64,000 nucleotides of DNA from UBA11872 sp965198285 (GTDB lineage: Bacteria; Chloroflexota; UBA11872), in assembly GCA_965198285.1 (NCBI GenBank), contig OZ240251.1, positions 3,100,001 to 3,164,000 on the forward strand, read 5' to 3'. The position numbers and the translations under genes are program-made. The stretch's first letter is position 1; the number at the start of each line of letters is the position of its first letter. Under the pieces are notes generated by a model. It made no database searches. It was not told the DNA's origin and was given only the letters and a program-made list of their open reading frames with translations. Shown piece after piece: positions 1 through 8,251 of this stretch.

Positions 1-42
1 AGCCTGAACCCCCAAGGGGGGTTCAGGCTGGCGAGAGATAGC
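1..42. repeat. Palindromic repeat element, cut by window edge
   Basis: Positions 1-13 and 17-29 are perfect 13-bp inverted arms around a 3-base loop. The right flank (30-58) reads GGCGAGAGATAGCTCCCCC and then TTCACCCCCAC. The same flank, with small changes, lies in reverse orientation beside the palindrome at 49166-49219. The core AGCC(T/C)GAACCCCC also matches the palindrome at 38415-38471. The left side is probably longer but lies outside the window. I read it as a member of a dispersed palindromic family. Confidence 0.6.
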
Positions 43-183
43 TCCCCCTTCACCCCCACCCAATTCCCGCCGCCCCGCATGCGCCCCCAGCTTCGTCCGA
101 TCCCCGTGGCCCCCGGTCGCGGCGCTGCTGCGCGCCGCTCGCAACTTAAAGTGACCCACGACCGACGGGACCGGAGAACACGC

Positions 184-627
184 GTGTTCGAGGAAGAGTT
201 CCGCACCTACGACATCGATGCGCCCGAAGTTCGCGCCCTCCAGCGCGCCATGCCGCAGGAGACGTTTGCGCTCGTGGAGGGTCTGATGGGTCGCTGGCAG
301 CAGGCCGGGATTCCGCTCCGGCCCGCACGCCGTGGCTTTGCATTCCAGGCGCCCCACGGCGACCGCCTGACCACCGTCGCCTGGGTCTACGCACCAGACC
401 GCCGCCACCCGGTGGCGCGCTTGGAGGTCGCCCTTGATCTGCTCCTGCGGCGAGGCGTGGACTCCGAGCAGATCGACGGATTACGCGACGACCTGACACG
501 CTTTCCAACCCATGTTCCGAGCGAATCCGAGTCGCTCGTGGAACTGCCGCTGACCGTTGAATTGGGCGGCGCCGACATGGAGCGCCTGGCGTCGGCCTTG
601 GTGCAGTTTGGCCTGTCCCTCGCTTGA
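184..627 (+). CDS. Conserved-looking hypothetical protein
   Basis: I do not recognise this protein of about 147 residues. It is soluble, with no signal peptide or membrane segment, and is rich in Arg, Leu and Glu. I chose the GTG at 184 because GGAGAA lies 5 bases upstream; an ATG at 79 in the same frame has no ribosome site and would add a low-complexity Arg/Pro/Ala stretch. The last four bases (TTGA, 624-627) overlap the start of the downstream exporter, so the two genes are probably translationally coupled. Function unknown. Confidence 0.55.
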   Translation: MFEEEFRTYDIDAPEVRALQRAMPQETFALVEGLMGRWQQAGIPLRPARRGFAFQAPHGDRLTTVAWVYAPDRRHPVARLEVALDLLLRRGVDSEQIDGLRDDLTRFPTHVPSESESLVELPLTVELGGADMERLASALVQFGLSLA

Positions 628-2057
628 CCGTCGCGGACGCCGGCCCAGGTCCTCGGCCAGCGGTGACGACGCGCTGGGCCACCATGGCAATCGTGGCCGG
701 CGGAGTCTTCATGGCCACGCTGGACGCCAGCATCGTCAACGTCTCGCTGCCCACCCTGGTCCGCGAACTGGACGCGCCGTTCGACCGCGTGCAGTGGGTC
801 ACGTTGGCCTATGTGATCGCCATTACCAGCCTGTTGCTACCCGCCGGCCGGCTGGCCCAGATGCGGGGTGCCAAACGGCTTTACCTGGCGGGATTCCTGG
901 TCTTCACGCTTGGCTCGCTTCTGTGCGGCCTGGCGCCAAACGTCGGTCTACTCATCGCATTTCGGGTCGTACAGGGCATCGGCGGCTCGATCGTTCAAGC
1001 CCTTGGACCAGCGTTGGTGGTCGACGCGTTCCCGCCCAGCCAGCGAGGCAAGGCTATCGGGTTCATCTTGTCGGCGGTCTCGGTAGGACTTGTCAGCGGC
1101 CCCGTGGTAGGCGGCTTGATTCTGGGATCCCTCGGCTGGCCGTTCATCTTTCTGGTCAACGTCCCGGTTGGCGTGGCGGCGGTGGCGCTGGGCGCGCGGA
1201 TTCTGCCGAAGGGGGCGGGTGGAATCGGGGGGCGGTTCGACCGGCGCGGGGCTGTCTTGCTGATGATCGGTCTGACGCTCCTCGTGTTTGGCCTGAACCG
1301 GATACAGACGCTGGGCATCGCATCGCCGGCCGTCATCACGCTGGTCGTGGCCGGGCTGGCGCTGCTGGTGGGATTCGGCTGGTGGCAGACGCGAACGCCC
1401 TGGCCAACGATCCAGCCGGCCATGTTTCGCATGCCGGACTTCACAGCCGCCACGCTGGCGGGCTACCTGACGTTCGCAGGCGCCGCCACCCAGATTCTGC
1501 TACTGCCGTTTTACCTGCAGCGCGTGCTGGAACTACCTGTGCAACAGGTTGGGCTACTCATGGTCACGGTACCGGCACTGATGGGGTTGCTTGGAACCCC
1601 CTCGGGAATGCTGGCCGACCGAACGAGTCCCCGTACAGTGGGCGCGGTGGGAATCGGAGTCGTCGCGGTCGGACTGTCGCTGCTTGCCACGCTGACGGCC
1701 CACACGTCTCCATGGGCCGTCGTTCCCCGACTCGCCGTCATCGGGGTGGGGATGGCCATGTTCAATAGCGGGAACGCCAGCATGCTGATGGGCGCCGCCG
1801 CCGCGGAGCACCGCAACCAAGCCAGCGCGGTGCTGGCCCTGGCGCGCAACATGGCGCAGTCCACCGGTCAAGCGCTCTGGGGCACGATCTGGGCATCGAT
1901 CGTGGTCGTACAGCTCGGGGTACCCGGCCCGGATCTTGCGGCCGGCCCCGACACCGTGAGCGCATTTCAGATCGTTTTCGGCGCAGCCGGCGGGTTGGTG
2001 CTGCTTGGGATTCTGGCAACGCTGGCGCCGCTGCTGGGCCGACGGCCAGCACGCTAA
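624..2057 (+). CDS. MFS drug exporter, DHA2 (EmrB/QacA-like) family
   Basis: A 477-residue hydrophobic protein with about 14 membrane segments, the number expected for DHA2 proton-driven multidrug exporters. The first segment contains the FMATLDASIVNVSLP motif typical of the family (motif D1), and GRLAQMRGAKR matches the loop 2-3 motif A. It probably exports small hydrophobic or amphipathic compounds in exchange for protons; the substrate cannot be read from sequence. The TTG start at 624 overlaps the previous stop by four bases; ATG at 684 is an alternative that would still keep the first motif. It ends convergently with the next gene, overlapping by four bases. Confidence 0.88.
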   Translation: MTVADAGPGPRPAVTTRWATMAIVAGGVFMATLDASIVNVSLPTLVRELDAPFDRVQWVTLAYVIAITSLLLPAGRLAQMRGAKRLYLAGFLVFTLGSLLCGLAPNVGLLIAFRVVQGIGGSIVQALGPALVVDAFPPSQRGKAIGFILSAVSVGLVSGPVVGGLILGSLGWPFIFLVNVPVGVAAVALGARILPKGAGGIGGRFDRRGAVLLMIGLTLLVFGLNRIQTLGIASPAVITLVVAGLALLVGFGWWQTRTPWPTIQPAMFRMPDFTAATLAGYLTFAGAATQILLLPFYLQRVLELPVQQVGLLMVTVPALMGLLGTPSGMLADRTSPRTVGAVGIGVVAVGLSLLATLTAHTSPWAVVPRLAVIGVGMAMFNSGNASMLMGAAAAEHRNQASAVLALARNMAQSTGQALWGTIWASIVVVQLGVPGPDLAAGPDTVSAFQIVFGAAGGLVLLGILATLAPLLGRRPAR

Positions 2058-2731
2058 ACAACCCGCCGCAGATCGATCACGCGTGTATCAGCCGAGGCGG
2101 TCGGTGTCTCCCCCGGCGCCGCACCGGGCCGCATCGGGTCTGGTGACTCGGCGCTAGCGACGCCGCGCAGGCGCTGCAGCAGGGCGATTCCTTTGCGGGT
2201 GTCGCTCGCCATGCGCGCCGGGATCTGGGTACGAAGCCGCAGCCGGAACCGCCAGTAGGTGAAGTCCTTCCAGACATCCCAGCGGACACATTCGTCCCGG
2301 CTCAGTCCGCGCGCGGCTCGGTAGGCAGCCAGCAAATCTTCGAGCGTCTGGCCGTAGACCAGCAGGTAGGCATCGGCGGACGCGCGATCAATCGGGTGGG
2401 CCTTGGCCGCCTCCAGTTCAACCGCGTGCACCACCGCTTCCTCAACATCGATTCCGTAGAAGTAGTTGAGGTAGGCCTTGTAGCGGGCTTCTCCCAGAGC
2501 ATCGGCAAACGCATGGCCTGGGATGTAAATGGGAGGCCGACCATGAAAGCGCAGCTCGTCTCGCTCCACCCGCGGCACGGCATCGCGCCGGGCGCTGGCA
2601 ATTCGGTCGATCAGTAGCACAAGGTCCAGCGCTTCGCGCGCTACGAGATAGGTGAGACGACGCCCTTGGAATGTCTCGGTCGCCAGTCGCCATTGACCGC
2701 ACGCGCGCAGCGCCGCCGGATACCAGTGCAC
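2054..2731 (-). CDS. Hypothetical protein, start uncertain
   Basis: A soluble protein of 225 residues in predicted helical blocks, with many Arg, Tyr and Trp residues. I recognise no domain. The GTG at 2731 is the first usual start, but the frame stays open and looks coding for about 34 more codons upstream (to a TAG at 2834-2836), with LRRFDAELAAG just before the start and no ATG, GTG or TTG in that stretch. The true start may be a rare codon or lie across a frameshift. It converges with the upstream exporter gene. Confidence 0.55.
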   Translation of the reverse strand: MHWYPAALRACGQWRLATETFQGRRLTYLVAREALDLVLLIDRIASARRDAVPRVERDELRFHGRPPIYIPGHAFADALGEARYKAYLNYFYGIDVEEAVVHAVELEAAKAHPIDRASADAYLLVYGQTLEDLLAAYRAARGLSRDECVRWDVWKDFTYWRFRLRLRTQIPARMASDTRKGIALLQRLRGVASAESPDPMRPGAAPGETPTASADTRVIDLRRVV

Positions 2732-2909
2732 GCCGGCGGCTAGCTCGGCGTCGAAACGCCGCAGCGGATCTCGCAGCAGCTCAGGCGCTTCACCCGGCGG
2801 TACGACTACCGGTTCGAGCGGCCGGTCGGGCAGCTAAGTCCCCTGTCATTGGCAGTTCCGTCAGTACCATGCATTGTCCTTCCCCCGCACGACCGGTCTC
2901 TACACGCGC

Positions 2910-3332
2910 ATGCAATACCGCGTCCATTGCGACGGCGCCAGCCGCGGCAACCCCGGCGAAGCCGCGGCTGGCGTGGTGATCTACGACGCCTACGGCGCTA
3001 TCGCCGGACGCATCGCGGTTCGTCTGGGAGTGCTGACCAACAACCAGGCGGAATACCGGGCCGTGCTGGCCGGAATGCGGCTGGTTGAGCAACTCCGGCC
3101 CAGCACCATCGAGTTTCGCCTCGACAGCGAGTTGGCGGCGCGCCAGCTGTCAGGGGCCTGGAAGATCAAGAACGCGGGACTACGAGAATTGGCGGCCAAA
3201 GTGCATGCGGCCGCCCCAACCGGCGTGCCGGTGCGCTTCGTCCACGTTGCCCGGTCCGAGAACGTGCTGGCTGACCGGCTGGCGAACTGGGCGCTCGACC
3301 GCACGTCGCCCGACAGCCCGCACCTGTTCTAG
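2910..3332 (+). CDS. rnhA: Ribonuclease H family protein (RNase HI-like)
   Basis: A 140-residue protein of the compact bacterial/archaeal RNase HI type that cleaves the RNA strand of RNA-DNA hybrids. Visible acidic active-site residues are Asp in HCDGASRGNPG near the N-terminus, Glu in NNQAEYRAV, Asp in RLDSE and a late Asp in ENVLADRLAN. The E. coli basic protrusion is absent, as in the short RnhA-like group. I chose ATG 2910 because the conserved first strand begins at its second codon; longer starts add no conserved sequence. It stands alone between an unknown gene and the division operon. Confidence 0.85.
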   Translation: MQYRVHCDGASRGNPGEAAAGVVIYDAYGAIAGRIAVRLGVLTNNQAEYRAVLAGMRLVEQLRPSTIEFRLDSELAARQLSGAWKIKNAGLRELAAKVHAAAPTGVPVRFVHVARSENVLADRLANWALDRTSPDSPHLF

Positions 3333-3397
3333 ACGCTACCCGCGCCAGGCCGCCGACCGTACGCCGCAGAGCCTATGTGGGGACCGGTGTAGCGGTA

Positions 3398-3426
3398 TTG
3401 ACACGAGGTGGGGAGTATGCTTCACT
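3398..3426 (+). promoter_or_regulatory. Candidate promoter of the division operon
   Basis: A TTGACA hexamer at 3398-3403 is followed, after 17 bases, by the weak -10 candidate TTCACT at 3421-3426. TATGCT at 3416-3421 looks better but is too close to the -35. It precedes the MraZ-box repeats and mraZ. The -35 is convincing; the -10 is not. Confidence 0.35.
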
Positions 3427-3450
3427 TCTGAGGCCAAATGACCACTGTTG

Positions 3451-3485
3451 TGGTGATTGGTGGGTTCTTGTGGGGAGAAAAGGGG
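3451..3485 (+). promoter_or_regulatory. MraZ-box-like direct repeats upstream of mraZ
   Basis: The 5-base units TGGTG (3451), TGGGT (3461), TGGGG (3471) and AGGGG (3481) occur exactly every 10 bases, 25 to 60 bases before the mraZ start. In other bacteria MraZ represses its own operon by binding TGGGN repeats spaced by 5 bases, and this array has that form. It therefore predicts autoregulation of the whole dcw operon by the adjacent mraZ product. Confidence 0.65.
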
Positions 3486-3509
3486 TAGGCTTCGGCCGAA
3501 ACACGGGGC

Positions 3510-3956
3510 ATGGCCAGCTTCAAGGGGACCTATGTCCACCAGCTGGACGCCAAGGCGCGCCTTGCGTTTCCCAGCCGGCTCCGCGCCCAGATTCCCGAGG
3601 GGGGCACATTGACCGTCAGCGCCGAGAACTGTCTCACGTTCTATCCGGCGGCGCTGTGGAGCGACGTGGAACGCGAGTTGGCCAGGCTGGACCCGCTGAA
3701 CCCCGATGCCCGCGATACCAAACGACAACTCTTCGGATCCGCAGAGGACGTGACGTTCGACAAGCAAGGTCGGATTGCGATTCCCGTCCACCTACGCGAC
3801 CACGCGGCACTGACCAAGGAAGTGGTCGTGATGGGCGTGGGTGACGTGATTGAGCTATGGGACGCAACGGCCTGGCAGAAGCGTCACGTCCGCATCGCTG
3901 CCGATGCGTCCGACATCATGCGGCGCGCCCGCGGAGGCGTACCGCACTCTCCTTAG
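3510..3956 (+). CDS. mraZ: Transcriptional regulator MraZ
   Basis: 148 residues, the usual MraZ length. The protein has two SpoVT/AbrB-like swapped-hairpin domains: the first begins FKGTYVHQLDAKARLAFPSR and the second contains VTFDKQGRIAIPVHLRDHA, both with the typical D-x-K/Q-x-R-(I/L)-x-(I/F)-P pattern. MraZ forms a ring that binds TGGGN repeats and represses the dcw operon. It is the first gene of that operon, directly behind matching repeats at 3451-3485, and is followed by rsmH after 54 bases. Confidence 0.95.
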   Translation: MASFKGTYVHQLDAKARLAFPSRLRAQIPEGGTLTVSAENCLTFYPAALWSDVERELARLDPLNPDARDTKRQLFGSAEDVTFDKQGRIAIPVHLRDHAALTKEVVVMGVGDVIELWDATAWQKRHVRIAADASDIMRRARGGVPHSP

Positions 3957-4010
3957 GGTGTTCTGTGTGGGGCGCGGCGCCTCCCCCGCGTCCCACACAC
4001 ACCGATTGCC

Positions 4011-4883
4011 ATGACAACAGCGTCCGGTCGGCACGAGCCGGTGCTGGTGGAAGAAGTAGTAGACGCGCTGCAGCCGTGTTTGCCGGGTGCGATTGTCGAC
4101 GGAACGGCTGGGCAAGGCGGCCACACGCAGGCCCTGCTGGACGCCGGGGCCGCGCGGGTTCTGGCAATCGATCTCGACCCCGACGCCGTTCGCTGGCTGG
4201 CCACGCGCTTTCGGAGCGACGTTCGCGTCCAGCCGACACACGCCAGCTACGCGGACCTGCCGGAGCCAGTCGGCCTCCAGCAAGCGACCGGTGTGCTGCT
4301 GGACCTGGGCGTGTCCTCTCGCCAGTTGGAGACGGCGGAGCGCGGCTTTTCGTTCCGTCTGGAAGGACCGCTGGACATGCGGTTTGACGCCACAGCCGGC
4401 GCGCCGGCCGCACAGCTAGTGAACCGCCTCCCTGAATCCGAGTTGGCGGACCTGCTCCGCGAGTACGGCGAAGAGTGGCGGTCGCGTGCGATCGCACGAC
4501 GGATCGTTGCCCGACGCCCGCTCCAGACCACGACCCAACTGGCGCGGGTCGTTGCGGCGGCGTTTCCAGGACGCCGACGCCTGCATCCCGCCACGCGAAC
4601 GTTCCAAGCCCTGCGCATCGCAACGAACGCAGAACTCGAAACGCTTGGCCAGGGGTTGGCAGGAGCACGCCGTGCCCTGCGCAAGGGCGGGCGGCTGGTG
4701 GTGATCGCCTTCCACAGCCTGGAGGATCGGATCGTCAAGCACACGTTTCGGGCCTGGGCGGGCGAGGGCCGCGGGGACGTCCTGACCCGTCGTCCAATCC
4801 GGCCCGACCGGATAGAAGCGCAGCGCAACCCGCGCGCGCGCAGCGCCAGGCTGCGTGTGTTTGCCAAGGCGAACGGCAACTGA
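4011..4883 (+). CDS. rsmH: 16S rRNA (cytosine(1402)-N(4))-methyltransferase RsmH
   Basis: 290 residues, slightly shorter than the usual 310 or so. This SAM-dependent enzyme methylates C1402 of 16S rRNA in the decoding centre. The N-terminus HEPVLVEEVVDAL and the SAM-binding loop DGTAGQGGHTQALL are characteristic, as are GVSSRQLETAERGFSF, LDMRFD and the late FHSLEDRIVK motif. The insert domain with R-x-F-QALRI (TRTFQALRIATN) is present. It follows mraZ as in most bacteria, and its stop codon overlaps the ftsL ATG by one base. Confidence 0.96.
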   Translation: MTTASGRHEPVLVEEVVDALQPCLPGAIVDGTAGQGGHTQALLDAGAARVLAIDLDPDAVRWLATRFRSDVRVQPTHASYADLPEPVGLQQATGVLLDLGVSSRQLETAERGFSFRLEGPLDMRFDATAGAPAAQLVNRLPESELADLLREYGEEWRSRAIARRIVARRPLQTTTQLARVVAAAFPGRRRLHPATRTFQALRIATNAELETLGQGLAGARRALRKGGRLVVIAFHSLEDRIVKHTFRAWAGEGRGDVLTRRPIRPDRIEAQRNPRARSARLRVFAKANGN

Positions 4884-5347
4884 TGGCTCTCCTACAGGAA
4901 CCACTGCTGCGCGACACGGTCTGGCCGGCTCGGGTCACGCGCTGGCTGCCGACAGCCATTCCACTTTCGCGGCTGGTCCTGGTGGTCATCATCGCGGCAT
5001 TTGTGCTGGCCATGGTGTGGGTCCAGCAGACCCAGACCCTGGTACGGCTGGGCGGAGAGATACAGCGGCTGGAGCGCCAACTCGAAACGGTTGAACTGGA
5101 GCGGCAACGAATCCTGGCCGAGTTGGCCGTGCGCAACGACTTGTCCAGAGTCCAGCGCGTCGCGTTCACGGAGCTCAACATGCGCCAAGCCCGTAAGCCG
5201 GCGTTTACGCGGGCACAACCGCTGCCGCCTGGTGTCTCATTCGACCTCCCGCTGTGGGCCGCGCCAACGCAACCGCTCGTTGAGCCGCCCTGGTGGGAAG
5301 CTGTGATTCGAGAGATCAGTGCGCGAATTACCCGGCTTGCGGAGTAA
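4883..5347 (+). CDS. ftsL: FtsL-like cell division protein
   Basis: A 154-residue bitopic protein: a short cytoplasmic N-terminus, one membrane segment at about residues 27-49 (VLVVIIAAFVLAMVW), then a predicted coiled coil rich in Leu, Glu and Arg (about 55-90), then a Pro-rich tail. This architecture and the position between rsmH and ftsI identify it as the FtsL/DivIC-type partner that links the early and late divisome and supports FtsWI activation. Sequence conservation in this family is very low, so the call depends on topology and neighbours. The ATG overlaps the rsmH stop. Confidence 0.75.
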   Translation: MALLQEPLLRDTVWPARVTRWLPTAIPLSRLVLVVIIAAFVLAMVWVQQTQTLVRLGGEIQRLERQLETVELERQRILAELAVRNDLSRVQRVAFTELNMRQARKPAFTRAQPLPPGVSFDLPLWAAPTQPLVEPPWWEAVIREISARITRLAE

Positions 5348-7112
5348 CCGCCACTCCTCGACGGACAGGGGCGAACCACCGGACCCCTCGCGGCGCCTGG
5401 TCGTCATGCTCGGCGGCGCCGTGGCGGCCGCCAGCGTCCTGGGCTGGCGTCTGTTCGACTGGCACGTCCAACAGTCCGCCGAACTGTCGGCGCGCGGCGC
5501 CAGCGCTCTGCTGACTCGCAGCGAGATCAACCCTCGGCGCGGCAGCATCTTGGATCGCGACAACGATGTCTTGGCCATCAGTCGCGGCGCGGTGCGAGTG
5601 GTGGCTGACCCTCTGGCCATCCACGAGTCCTCTGACCCATTTGAGGTCGCCGACCGGTTGAGCGGGCTGCTGGACCTCGACACCGCCAGTGTGGCGGAAC
5701 GTCTGGGCAATCCAAAGCTGCGCTACGCGGAAGTCGCGCGGGGTCTGATTGGCGATCCGGCGAGGGCTGTGGACGAGGCGATCCAGGAAGGGCAATTGCC
5801 CGGAGTACGCCTGGACCCTGATCGGGTGCGTGTCTACCCCAACCAGGAGCTGGCCGCGCACGTGCTGGGGTTTGTTGGCGAAGGTGCGGCCCGTCCCGGC
5901 GATGTCGTGGGCCAAGCCGGCGTTGAAGCCTGGTACAACGACGTGCTGGGCGGGCAATCGGGGCTTGTCAGCTCCGATATCGACCGCCTCGGCCGCCGTA
6001 TTCCGATCGGCCGCTTCGCGCTCCAGCCGCCACGCCATGGAGCGCACGTGTCCCTATCGATCGATCGCACGATCCAGCACATCGCCGAGCAGGAACTCGA
6101 GGCCGCACTTGAGCAATTCGGGGCGACGGCCGGCACGATCCTGATCACCAATCCGCGAACCGGCGAACTGCTAGGCCTCGCCAACCGGCCAACCTACGAC
6201 CCTGGCCGCGTTCACTCCTACCGCGAGTTTGGCCCCGAGTTCGCCAACCGGGCGTGCAGCCTGATTTACGAGCCGGGCAGCACCTTCAAGCTTGTGACGA
6301 TGGCCGCCGGGCTCGACGTCGGCGCCGTGCGGCCCGAGACGATCCACAACCTTCCGGGAACCGTGAATTACTTCGGGCAGGAGTTCAAGAACTGGGATGA
6401 GCGCACGTACCCGAGTCAGACGATGGTCAGCGTGCTCCAGCATTCCAGCAATACCGGAACGATCTTCGTTGCCGACACCATCGGTGCCAACACATTCTAC
6501 GAATACATCAATCGCTTCGGCTTCGGTACTCGCACCGGCATCGACTTGGCTGGCGAAGTTCCCGGCATTGTCCGTCGACGCGGAGATCAAGGTTGGTACC
6601 TGCCCGACCTGGCTTCCAATTCATTCGGTCAGGGCATTTCCGTCACACCACTTCAGCTCGCGACCGCGGTTGGGGCAATTGCGAACGACGGCGTGATGAT
6701 GCGACCGCACGTGGCGCGAGCGGTCACCCACGCCGACGGCCGCCGAGAGACGATCGAGTCGCAGCCAATTCGCAGGGTGCTCTCTCGAGAAACGGCCCAG
6801 ACCCTGATCAAAATGATGGAAGCGGCGGAATCGGGCGTGCTGGACAACCTTGCACGTGTCCCCGGCTACCGGACCGCTGGCAAGACAGGGACATCGGAAA
6901 TCGCGTCGAGCGGGCGCTTTCTCGAGGATACGTCCATCGCGTCCTATGTCGGCTTTGGCCCCCTCGAGCTGCCGGGCGTTCTGGCCCTCATCGTCATTGA
7001 ACGGCCGCAGTCCGCCTTCTTTGGCGCTCACGTGGCCTCGCCCACCTTCGCCCGGGTGATGAGCCGGGTATTCGCGCACCTTCGCGTTCCCCCGCGTACC
7101 GGCCGAGCATGA
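5319..7112 (+). CDS. ftsI: Peptidoglycan transpeptidase, FtsI/PBP2-type penicillin-binding protein
   Basis: 597 residues: short cytoplasmic tail, one membrane anchor (about 31-48), PBP dimerisation domain, and a transpeptidase domain with all three active-site motifs: STFK at 321-324 (nucleophile Ser321), SSN at 376-378 and KTG at 522-524. It cross-links septal peptidoglycan as the partner of FtsW. There is no PASTA domain. The GTG start at 5319 overlaps ftsL by 29 bases, and the stop overlaps the ftsW ATG by four bases (ATGA), so the genes are tightly coupled. The order ftsL-ftsI-ftsW without murE, murF, mraY or murD in between is notable. Confidence 0.95.
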   Translation: MRELPGLRSNRHSSTDRGEPPDPSRRLVVMLGGAVAAASVLGWRLFDWHVQQSAELSARGASALLTRSEINPRRGSILDRDNDVLAISRGAVRVVADPLAIHESSDPFEVADRLSGLLDLDTASVAERLGNPKLRYAEVARGLIGDPARAVDEAIQEGQLPGVRLDPDRVRVYPNQELAAHVLGFVGEGAARPGDVVGQAGVEAWYNDVLGGQSGLVSSDIDRLGRRIPIGRFALQPPRHGAHVSLSIDRTIQHIAEQELEAALEQFGATAGTILITNPRTGELLGLANRPTYDPGRVHSYREFGPEFANRACSLIYEPGSTFKLVTMAAGLDVGAVRPETIHNLPGTVNYFGQEFKNWDERTYPSQTMVSVLQHSSNTGTIFVADTIGANTFYEYINRFGFGTRTGIDLAGEVPGIVRRRGDQGWYLPDLASNSFGQGISVTPLQLATAVGAIANDGVMMRPHVARAVTHADGRRETIESQPIRRVLSRETAQTLIKMMEAAESGVLDNLARVPGYRTAGKTGTSEIASSGRFLEDTSIASYVGFGPLELPGVLALIVIERPQSAFFGAHVASPTFARVMSRVFAHLRVPPRTGRA

Positions 7113-8251
7113 GCACCAGCACTGGCCACTGGCTGGCCGGGCGGCTGCCAAGCTGGCCGTCGCGAGACCCGTACCTGTTGCTGCTGACGTTCATCCTGCC
7201 GCTTGGCGGGGTCGTGCTCGTAGCCAGCGCCCGCGTACCCGTCGTCTTGGGCGGAGATTCGATCTTCGAGCGCGTCTCGGTCCAGCAGATGGTTCTGGCA
7301 GGAGTGGGCGTAGCGCTGGCGCTGGCGCTTAGCGCGGTGAACTACCGACGCTATGCGCGGATTGCGCCGGTGGCCTTCCTGGGTGTCTTGATCGCCCTTG
7401 TGGCCGTCCTCTTCGTTGAAGACGCCACCAGTCTCTTTGCGGCACGCCGGTGGTTTCGCGTGGCCGAACTCACAGTACAGCCGAGCGAGTTCGCAAAGAT
7501 TGCCATGGTGGTGATGCTGGCCGCGCTGGCCCATCACTACGGTGGACGAATCCGCGACCTGCGGGTGTCCATCATCTATCTGGGTGGCGTCGTCGCTTTG
7601 GTGGTGGTTCCGATCGTACTCGAGCCGGACTTGGGCGCAGCCATCACCATTGCGTTTGTGGGTTTCGTGATGATTTTCGCTGCCGGCGCCCGCGTGTGGC
7701 ACCTGCTGCTCGGTTTTGCTGCGCTGGTGCCCGTCGCGCTCGTCTCGCTGACCCAGAATGCCTATCAGCGCGAACGCCTCCTGACGTTTCTCAGCGGCGA
7801 CCCGGACATCAACCGAACCGGCTATCAGGCGGCGCAGGCCCAGATTGCCATGGGTTCGGGTGGCATCACTGGTCGCGGGCTTGGCTTGGGCACGCAGAAG
7901 TTTCGGCTGCCAATCCCGGACTCAGACGCGGTCTTTGCGGTTCTCGGCGAGGAATTCGGCCTGGTCGGAACAGGATTGGTGTTGGTGCTATTCCTTGCGC
8001 TGTTCGTGCGCGGGATTCAGATCGCCGCCGCCACCGACGACGTGTTTGGCCGAATGCTGGCCATTGGCATCGTGACGCAACTGTGCTTTCAGGCGTTCGT
8101 CAACATGGCGGTTGTGACGGGTCTGATACCCGTAACGGGCATCACGTTGCCCTTCATCAGCCGCGGCGGCTCATCGCTTCTCGCCTCGATGATCATGATG
8201 GGCATTCTCATCAACATCGCCCGACAATCCGACCTCGGGCGAAGCCCATGA
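7109..8251 (+). CDS. ftsW: SEDS-family peptidoglycan glycosyltransferase FtsW
   Basis: 380 residues with about ten membrane segments. SEDS hallmarks are visible: RRWFRVAELTVQPSEFAKIA, LEPDLGAA, and the C-terminal TGITLPFISRGGSSLLA block. The protein polymerises lipid II into glycan strands at the septum together with the adjacent FtsI. RodA is the alternative name for this family; the location beside ftsI and murG favours FtsW. The start overlaps the ftsI stop and the stop overlaps the murG start, each as ATGA. Confidence 0.94.
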   Translation: MSTSTGHWLAGRLPSWPSRDPYLLLLTFILPLGGVVLVASARVPVVLGGDSIFERVSVQQMVLAGVGVALALALSAVNYRRYARIAPVAFLGVLIALVAVLFVEDATSLFAARRWFRVAELTVQPSEFAKIAMVVMLAALAHHYGGRIRDLRVSIIYLGGVVALVVVPIVLEPDLGAAITIAFVGFVMIFAAGARVWHLLLGFAALVPVALVSLTQNAYQRERLLTFLSGDPDINRTGYQAAQAQIAMGSGGITGRGLGLGTQKFRLPIPDSDAVFAVLGEEFGLVGTGLVLVLFLALFVRGIQIAAATDDVFGRMLAIGIVTQLCFQAFVNMAVVTGLIPVTGITLPFISRGGSSLLASMIMMGILINIARQSDLGRSP

